From positions 1-24,284 of IMG/VR virus record IMGVR_UViG_3300032242_003012: a stretch of 24,284 nt of DNA; one strand, 5' to 3'. How positions within the stretch are numbered: position 1 is the first letter of the stretch; each line of letters opens with the position of its first letter. Positions 20,351 to 24,284 of the stretch are shown one piece after another. The notes beneath the pieces were generated by a model. It did no database searches, was not told the origin of the DNA, and saw nothing but the letters and a program-made list of their open reading frames with translations. Source of the stretch: a virus. The translations under genes and the position numbers were made by a program.

Positions 20351-20592
20351 GCCATTCCGCTCACGATAGTGATCAAACCAGATAGTGCTTGATCAAACGC
20401 AACGTGTTCTTGCAGAGTATTTGCTTGAGCTTCGATTTGGTTTTGAGTTTTTAGGTCTTCCAAAAGCTCAGCGGCTTCCTGCTTGCTAATTTGGCCTTCC
20501 TGTATAGCCTGAGCTATTTGAACTGCCTGTTGGCTTCGGCTACCTACTGTGGGATATCCTGCCAAGCTCATTAATTGTTGTATTGGGTCCAT
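20347..20592 (-). CDS. Small helical protein, coupled to a lipoprotein gene
   Basis: This is an 81-aa soluble helical protein, Gln/Ala/Leu-rich (QQLMSLAGYPTVGSRSQQ, then ISKQEAAELLEDLKTQNQ). GGAG lies upstream in the end of the lipoprotein gene, and the ATG overlaps that gene's TAA (TAATG), so the two are coupled. No motif is recognised. It overlaps the DksA-like gene tail to tail by four bases with a shared CTAG. Confidence 0.72.
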   Translation of the reverse strand: MDPIQQLMSLAGYPTVGSRSQQAVQIAQAIQEGQISKQEAAELLEDLKTQNQIEAQANTLQEHVAFDQALSGLITIVSGMA

Positions 20593-20993
20593 TATGGTCT
20601 CCTACGTTGTGCTACTGCTGATTTGATCGTGCCTGCGGCATCACGTATTGCATTTAATTTTAGAGTGCAATAGAATTTGGTGCGTGGTTCATTTGCGCCA
20701 TAAGCCTTGTATGCTTCATCAACGACTTTATCCAAATTAATAGTCATGCTTTTGGTAATATCGTTATGTGGTAAATCTGCGCTATAGTTTACCAAAAATT
20801 GTGATTCTTTTTTAAGCTCAAAAAAGTTCTGCTTAGACACAGCCTGATCAGCACAGTCTGATTTATACCATTCTGCATTAGTATAGATCTTGTTTATTGC
20901 GCTATATTCTACAGGATCAAACGGTGCCGTTGGAGTTAACCAAGCACACCCCGTTAAAGCTGTTACTACTACGATTGATAGTAATTTGGACAT
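20592..20993 (-). CDS. Phage-encoded lipoprotein
   Basis: The start at 20993 is preferred: GGAGG lies seven bases upstream, and the product then opens with a classic lipoprotein signal (MSKLLSIVVVTALTGC, lipobox LTGC, Cys16). An upstream in-frame start (21050) would hide the signal. The 133-aa product is thus anchored in a membrane with a mostly polar periplasmic domain. That domain has two further Cys residues (KSDCADQ, KFYCTLK) that could form a disulfide, and it ends AQRRRP. It could be an outer-membrane spanin-like or superinfection-exclusion protein; no family is recognised. Confidence 0.82.
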   Translation of the reverse strand: MSKLLSIVVVTALTGCAWLTPTAPFDPVEYSAINKIYTNAEWYKSDCADQAVSKQNFFELKKESQFLVNYSADLPHNDITKSMTINLDKVVDEAYKAYGANEPRTKFYCTLKLNAIRDAAGTIKSAVAQRRRP

Positions 20994-21043
20994 AGTTAAT
21001 CCTCCCATGCTATTTAACCAAAACATTTTGGTAAAATTTGCCA

Positions 21044-21072
21044 TTGACAAATAATAGATAAAACCATATAAT
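21044..21072 (+). promoter_or_regulatory. Consensus sigma70 promoter
   Basis: TTGACA (21044-21049), a 17-base spacer and TATAAT (21067-21072) are a second perfect housekeeping promoter. It drives the operon starting at 21105, whose Shine-Dalgarno AAAGGAGGT is also near-perfect. Such signals are typical of early phage genes transcribed by unmodified host polymerase. Confidence 0.92.
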
Positions 21073-21104
21073 TGTAACTGTAGTATAACTAAAGGAGGTT
21101 CGTT

Positions 21105-21431
21105 ATGAACGCAGATATTACGATTAATGCAGTTAAGAAGTTCTGTAAAGCTAATTCCAGCGATGAGCAGATTTGGTCTGGTAACACAGGCACTTATTAT
21201 TGGAATATTGGCAAGATCACTTCACAAGGCATTGTCAACGGTGTAGTACGCAAGTTGGCAGGTATTGATGTAAGTGGCAAGCAGATTTGGGTAGTTGCAG
21301 GATCACTCAAAATTATGCCAGACGGAACTATCGCTCGTTTTACCGGTTTGAATAAAAAATTGGTAGCACAAGTGTTGTCCTTGCGTGAAGTACATGTTGC
21401 TGTTTCGGAAAAAGAAACTGTAGCTGTATAA
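21105..21431 (+). CDS. Early-type phage protein of unknown function
   Basis: This 108-aa soluble protein sits under a consensus promoter with AGGAGGT upstream of the ATG, so it should be strongly expressed early. It looks like a compact mixed alpha/beta fold: an N-terminal helix (TINAVKKFCKAN), beta-rich middle (TGTYYWNIGKITSQGIVNG, KQIWVVAGSLKIMPDGTIAR) and a C-terminal helix-strand end. No catalytic or binding motif is evident. It is followed in the same operon by a 29-aa membrane microprotein and a conserved phage protein. Confidence 0.82.
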   Translation: MNADITINAVKKFCKANSSDEQIWSGNTGTYYWNIGKITSQGIVNGVVRKLAGIDVSGKQIWVVAGSLKIMPDGTIARFTGLNKKLVAQVLSLREVHVAVSEKETVAV

Positions 21432-21432
21432 T

Positions 21433-21522
21433 ATGAAATGGCTTTTACCAATTTGTTTGATAGTTACAGGACATTTCTTTTGGGCGATGTTTTTTTCAAT
21501 CATTTTCATTATGAGTGAGTAA
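21433..21522 (+). CDS. 29-aa single-pass membrane microprotein
   Basis: The ORF starts one base after the preceding stop and ends three bases before the next ATG. The product begins MKWLLPICLIVTGHFFW and ends FIIMSE; nearly the whole length is one hydrophobic helix with Lys at the N-terminus and Glu at the C-terminus. It fills the gap between two genes exactly, which supports it as real. Small phage membrane peptides of this size often modulate lysis or envelope functions, but nothing specific can be said. Confidence 0.6.
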   Translation: MKWLLPICLIVTGHFFWAMFFSIIFIMSE

Positions 21523-21525
21523 ACT

Positions 21526-21927
21526 ATGAGTATGCATTTGGAAGGTCCGTGGTTAAGCACTACGGGTAAGAAACGTGGCAAAGTAAAATGGGCTAGTGCT
21601 GAACACAAGCGTAAGGCTGAAGAAGCTGATCGTGCATGGAAGGAACTGCTCAAACGGCAAGGTATTGAACAGGAAGAACGCAAACGTAAACGTGCTATGA
21701 GTGCAGGTAATTTGACTAGCACTGGTTACAGTTTGGCTATTCCAGAAGGCCGTAATACCACAGCCCATATTCCCAGTAGAGACACAGGTGGCGGGACAGC
21801 TACACTTCCTCCTCCAAAAGTCTATACAGGAACTAAGGTCAAAGGTATTGCTACGATGCACAAATCAAACGCTGTTCCGGTATTTTCGGACGAACAAGCA
21901 GTTGATATTTCCAGAATGCGTAGGTAA
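21526..21927 (+). CDS. Conserved phage protein with MHKSNAVPVF motif
   Basis: This is a 133-aa basic protein. The N-terminus (MHLEGPWLSTTGKKRGKVKW) leads to a charged helical stretch (HKRKAEEADRAWKELLKRQG). The second half includes an IPSRDTGG segment, YTGTKVKGIATMHKSNAVPV and DISRMRR at the end. I recognise the 'YTGxxxxGIxxMHKSNAVPVF...AxDISxMRR' ending as recurrent in unrelated tailed phages, though without a known function. It is the third gene of the operon led by the consensus promoter at 21044. Confidence 0.82.
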   Translation: MSMHLEGPWLSTTGKKRGKVKWASAEHKRKAEEADRAWKELLKRQGIEQEERKRKRAMSAGNLTSTGYSLAIPEGRNTTAHIPSRDTGGGTATLPPPKVYTGTKVKGIATMHKSNAVPVFSDEQAVDISRMRR

Positions 21928-21930
21928 TGG

Positions 21931-21967
21931 TTGACCTATAGGTAAAACCGTGTTATACTAATAACAC
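21931..21967 (+). promoter_or_regulatory. Sigma70-type promoter with an inverted repeat over the -10
   Basis: TTGACC (21931-21936), 17 bases and TATACT (21954-21959) make a strong promoter for the lipoprotein operon. The inverted repeat GTGTTAT (21950-21956)/ATAACAC (21961-21967) covers the -10 and probable start site, a typical operator position. A similar hairpin would form at the 5' end of the mRNA. Confidence 0.72.
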
Positions 21968-21973
21968 ATTAAC

Positions 21974-21984
21974 ACACACAGGAG
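21974..21984 (+). promoter_or_regulatory. ACACACAGGAG leader/RBS for the LPP20-like gene
   Basis: This is the same 11 bases as at 2181-2191 and 3266-3276. GGAG lies six bases before the ATG at 21991. Confidence 0.7.
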
Positions 21985-21990
21985 TTAGTT

Positions 21991-22506
21991 ATGAAGAAGT
22001 TTATGTTAGTTCCAATCGTTGTAGCTCTTACCGCTTGTTCTGGTATGACTACACTGAAAACGGAAAATGTCAAAGAGAAACAAGTGCCTACTTGGTATTT
22101 GGATCACGCTGACATCGGTAAAGAAGGTTGGTTTTGGGATCGTCAAGGCATGTACTATGCTGTAGCCGAAGATGTAAGTCCTAGCATGGAAATGGCTGTT
22201 AAAAAGGCCACGCTCAAAGCTAAGGCTAAAATCGCTGATCGTGTTGCTGGTGAGTTATCAAATACAACTAGTATCAACTATCACGAAACAGGTGCGCCTT
22301 CCAATCCAACCGGCAAAGGTTCAGCTAGCGATGTGATCGTAAACAAGATCACTGATAACGTTTTACGCACTTATGGCGTAGACGAGAAGGCTGTTACATA
22401 TAATCCAGAGCAAGGTAACTACCGTGCATTCATTCGTTTGAAGATCAGCCAGAAAGACGTGCAGACTTTGGCCGCGGCTTTTGACGCTAAGAAAGTCCAA
22501 CAATGA
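21991..22506 (+). CDS. LPP20-like lipoprotein
   Basis: This 171-aa protein opens with a lipoprotein signal (MKKFMLVPIVVALTAC, lipobox LTAC, Cys16). The mature domain shows PTWYLDHAD, then WDRQGMYYAVAEDVSPSMEM, then a helical AVKKATLKAKAKIADRVAGE. This 'PxWY...YxVA...A...A...Ak.iA' arrangement is that of the LPP20 lipoprotein family found in many proteobacteria. It would sit in the inner or outer membrane facing the periplasm. It is the first gene of an envelope operon, under a promoter with an operator-like repeat. Its role in a phage may be surface modification or exclusion of other phages. Confidence 0.82.
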   Translation: MKKFMLVPIVVALTACSGMTTLKTENVKEKQVPTWYLDHADIGKEGWFWDRQGMYYAVAEDVSPSMEMAVKKATLKAKAKIADRVAGELSNTTSINYHETGAPSNPTGKGSASDVIVNKITDNVLRTYGVDEKAVTYNPEQGNYRAFIRLKISQKDVQTLAAAFDAKKVQQ

Positions 22507-22862
22507 AAAACAGGATACTAGCACTGGTCATTGCTGTAATTCCTACGCTGTTACTAGCGTGTCTTATGGTACTAACCGGATGCAGTTCTACTCTACATCG
22601 TCCGCCGACAGAGCAGATGTGCAATATGCGGAGCGAAACTGTGGCTACTCGAGATATGCAGGGTAACATCCTTAGTCAAAAGACTAAAGAAGTTATGGTA
22701 TGCTCGGATGATCAGCTAGATCGAATTACTATCAAGAAAGCAGGTCTCGCTAGTAACTGTGGTGAGTATGTATATTATATCAATCTAAACGGAAAGGCAG
22801 TAGCTCAACGTGGAATCGCATGCCAAAAATTTGATGGCCGCTGGGAAGTGGTTAATAATTAG
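22503..22862 (+). CDS. Second lipoprotein, coupled to the LPP20-like gene
   Basis: This 119-aa protein starts at an ATGA overlap with the upstream gene. The long hydrophobic N-terminus (ILALVIAVIPTLLLACLMVL) ends in a lipobox LTGC (Cys27); an earlier LLAC (Cys20) is a weaker site. The mature region has conserved-looking Cys residues (EQMCNMRSE, VMVCSDDQ, ASNCGEY) and ends RGIACQKFDGRWEVV. The final ACQ...W pattern recurs at the end of the next gene product. It is probably a periplasm-facing, disulfide-containing lipoprotein of unknown function. Confidence 0.8.
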   Translation: MKNRILALVIAVIPTLLLACLMVLTGCSSTLHRPPTEQMCNMRSETVATRDMQGNILSQKTKEVMVCSDDQLDRITIKKAGLASNCGEYVYYINLNGKAVAQRGIACQKFDGRWEVVNN

Positions 22863-23169
22863 TTTGCTGTTGTCTAGCTCACAGGCTATGGCTTGGGGCT
22901 GGGGCAATAGGTTAGAAGCCGAAGATGAGCGATTGCTTATCCAAGCTGTGGCCATAGCATTGAACAACTCCCAAAACGGTGAAACTGTAGATTGGTATTC
23001 TAAGTACCATCCCGCGAATGGACACGTGAGAGTAGTTTACACGTATCCCACAGGAGATGGATTTTGTAGGGTGTTCCAAGCTGAAATCGTTATCAAAGGT
23101 GAATCACAATATTACCAAGAACGAGCATGTCAGCAAGTTGGAGCAAAAGGATGGCAGTTTTATAGATAA
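22834..23169 (+). CDS. Exported protein resembling 17-kDa surface antigen C-terminal domain
   Basis: The start at 22834 (MAAGKWLIISLLLSSSQAMA) gives a clean Sec signal peptide, probably cut before WGWGN; an in-frame GTG at 22810 is the alternative. The 111-aa product continues with a pattern of Leu/Ala helix, W-Y, GHVRVVYTYPTGDGFCRVFQ, EIVIKGESQYYQE and RACQQVGAKGWQFY. This order (helix, W, VxPxxT, CRxF, xIxIxGxxxxxxGxACxxxxxW) matches what I know of the 17-kDa surface antigen domain of Alphaproteobacteria. It overlaps the previous gene by 29 bases in another frame and belongs to the same operon. Confidence 0.75.
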   Translation: MAAGKWLIISLLLSSSQAMAWGWGNRLEAEDERLLIQAVAIALNNSQNGETVDWYSKYHPANGHVRVVYTYPTGDGFCRVFQAEIVIKGESQYYQERACQQVGAKGWQFYR

Positions 23170-23172
23170 ATA
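23165..23172 (+). promoter_or_regulatory. Late-type box (GATAAATA) close to a start codon
   Basis: GATAAATA overlaps the stop of the upstream gene and ends ten bases before the ATG at 23183. If active it would give a leader of only a few bases; GGGA lies in between. It could also be a chance match to the stop-codon context. Confidence 0.35.
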
Positions 23173-23182
23173 GGGAACAAGC

Positions 23183-24284
23183 ATGTTAATAGGTTACTTA
23201 ACTCTCATATCAGGACTGTTGATCAGTGCTGTTGCAATATACTATTCTGTAGAAGGATTGGTAGCCATTTATCCGGCTATGGTCATTCCCATCGTTATTA
23301 TGGGCGTGGCTATCGAGTTAGGTAAACTTAGTCTTACAGTATGGCTAAAACAATATTGGGAACGTGCTCCTATATTCCTTAAAACTTATATGCTACCAGC
23401 TGTAGCAGTATTGATGCTGATTACATCGATTGGTGTATTCGGCTTCTTATCAAAAGCCCACTCGGATCAAAACTTAGTAAGTGGGGAAGTTCAATCTAAA
23501 ATAGCTATATATGATGAAAAGATTAAAACCGCGAAAGAAAATATTGAGAGTAACCGTAAGCAACTTAAACAGATGGATGAGGCAGTGGACCAAGTTATGG
23601 CACGATCCCAAGACGAAAAGGGAGCAGACAAAGCCAATGCTATACGTAAAAGTCAGTCCCGCGATAGACTTGCTCTTGCCAAAGACATTGAAGCCAACCA
23701 GAAGATCGTTGTACAACTTAATGACGAAGCCGCACCAATTCGCGCCGAAGTACGCAAAGTTGAAGCAGAAGTCGGGCCGATAAAATACATTGCGGCATTT
23801 ATATATGGTACTACACCAGACGAGTCAATGCTTGAGCGAGCAGTAACATGGATTATTATTCTAATTGTTATTGTATTTGATCCACTAGCAGTTATCATGT
23901 TATTAGCTGCACAGATGACCTTTGCATGGCACAAGCGTAACTGGATTGACGACCAAGAAGATGAATTGAATAATTCTGCGTTTGTAGCAGATGTAGGCGA
24001 GAAGCCAACAGAAGAAGAAAAAGCAGAATGGGAAGTACATCCAGATGAAGGTGTAGCCAATCCTGCACCAAAAGTTGATTATCAATTTTTAGAAGAATTC
24101 CACGAGCCCGACCACACAACGCCGGCGACTGCACTAGGAGGTGATATAACAGCGCCAGAAGAGCTTACAGCAGATTCAACCGAATCAGTAAGCGAGTTAG
24201 ACAAATGGAATCGTATGATAGAAGAAGCCGAACGCGAAGTATCCAAATCGCAATCTACTGTAGAAGAAAGGCTTGCAACTGGGG
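23183..24284 (+). CDS. Multi-pass membrane protein with long coiled coil, 3'-truncated
   Basis: The frame is open from ATG 23183 to the window end (367 codons, no stop). Membrane segments lie at about residues 3-22 (GYLTLISGLLISAVAIYYS), 30-47, 68-90 (LPAVAVLMLITSIGVFGFL) and 217-245 (TWIIILIVIVFDPLAVIML). Between the third and fourth is a charged coiled coil of about 100 residues (KTAKENIESNRKQLKQMDEA). After the last segment comes a long acidic soluble tail (EKPTEEEKAEWEVHPDEG). I know this architecture from unnamed membrane proteins of marine T4-like phages. A role in lysis control, envelope binding or superinfection exclusion is possible. Confidence 0.85.
   Translation, partial: MLIGYLTLISGLLISAVAIYYSVEGLVAIYPAMVIPIVIMGVAIELGKLSLTVWLKQYWERAPIFLKTYMLPAVAVLMLITSIGVFGFLSKAHSDQNLVSGEVQSKIAIYDEKIKTAKENIESNRKQLKQMDEAVDQVMARSQDEKGADKANAIRKSQSRDRLALAKDIEANQKIVVQLNDEAAPIRAEVRKVEAEVGPIKYIAAFIYGTTPDESMLERAVTWIIILIVIVFDPLAVIMLLAAQMTFAWHKRNWIDDQEDELNNSAFVADVGEKPTEEEKAEWEVHPDEGVANPAPKVDYQFLEEFHEPDHTTPATALGGDITAPEELTADSTESVSELDKWNRMIEEAEREVSKSQSTVEERLATG

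Noticed and set aside
21303-21722. 139-codon minus-strand open frame
   Set aside because: It is antisense to three plausible plus-strand genes in a tight operon and has no ribosome binding site.
23653-24060. 135-codon minus-strand open frame
   Set aside because: It is antisense to the large coiled-coil membrane protein gene that runs off the window; composition is Ser/Ala-rich antisense noise.
1-24284. CRISPR array, insertion sequence, integrase or attachment sites
   Set aside because: I saw no regularly spaced repeats, no transposase or integrase motifs and no paired att-like repeats near the tmRNA, so there is no support for these elements.

Overview
The window looks like part of the genome of a T4-like tailed phage (contractile-tail, myovirus type). 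The evidence is: virion and adhesin genes in long same-strand runs; a phage nucleotide-metabolism block (nrdA, nrdB, glutaredoxin, thyX); repeated TATAAATA-type late promoter boxes that lack a -35 element; and many small ORFs with overlapping starts and stops. The host is probably a Gram-negative proteobacterium. Several products have lipoprotein or Sec signal peptides, the early-type promoters match the sigma70 consensus, and the phage carries a circularly permuted (two-piece) tmRNA gene, an arrangement known from Alphaproteobacteria, some Betaproteobacteria and Cyanobacteria. I cannot name the phage or host from the sequence alone.

Layout. 1-1502 (+): a truncated ORF and a 379-aa phage protein. 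A perfect palindromic bidirectional terminator (1608-1633) separates them from a minus-strand accessory block (1682-3635): a conserved small protein, a phasin-like protein, an alpha/beta hydrolase, a cupin, a 39-aa microprotein and a 72-aa helical protein. 3758-9161 (+): mostly unnamed late or virion-type genes. They include a small, probably abundant protein with its own terminator, a holin/XhlA-like membrane protein, a 462-aa acidic and metal-motif protein, and a PD-(D/E)XK (MGME1/RecB-like) exonuclease. 9221-11328 (+): a tailspike with a pectate-lyase-like domain and a following conserved gene. 11403-16374 (+): nrdA, nrdB, grx, a virion-type gene that starts inside grx, a coiled-coil ORF and thyX. 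16379-19055 (+): a DUF2452-type protein, an Sm-like small protein, an M15-type peptidase probably carried on the virion, and a polyglycine-rich adhesin.

19072-19630 is the most remarkable stretch. A consensus sigma70 promoter (TTGACA-N17-TATAAT) reads through a 33-aa, extremely basic peptide gene into a permuted tmRNA, and a strong terminator closes the unit. The acceptor piece lies upstream of the coding piece. The 7-bp acceptor stem can be reassembled across the two pieces and keeps the G3-U70 alanine identity pair. The tag ORF encodes about 30 residues ending in ELAA.

19694-24284 is an early-type or host-interaction region. It holds a secreted small protein, a DksA/TraR-type zinc-finger protein, a minus-strand pair including a lipoprotein, an operon with a second consensus promoter and a 29-aa membrane microprotein, then an envelope cluster (LPP20-like lipoprotein, second lipoprotein, 17-kDa-surface-antigen-like exported protein) and a 3'-truncated multi-pass coiled-coil membrane protein.

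Together the genes suggest three activities: dNTP and dTMP supply for replication; recognition of and entry through the cell envelope; and adjustment of host transcription, translation and surface (DksA-like protein, tmRNA, lipoproteins). Functional names below rest on motifs read by eye; no database search was possible.
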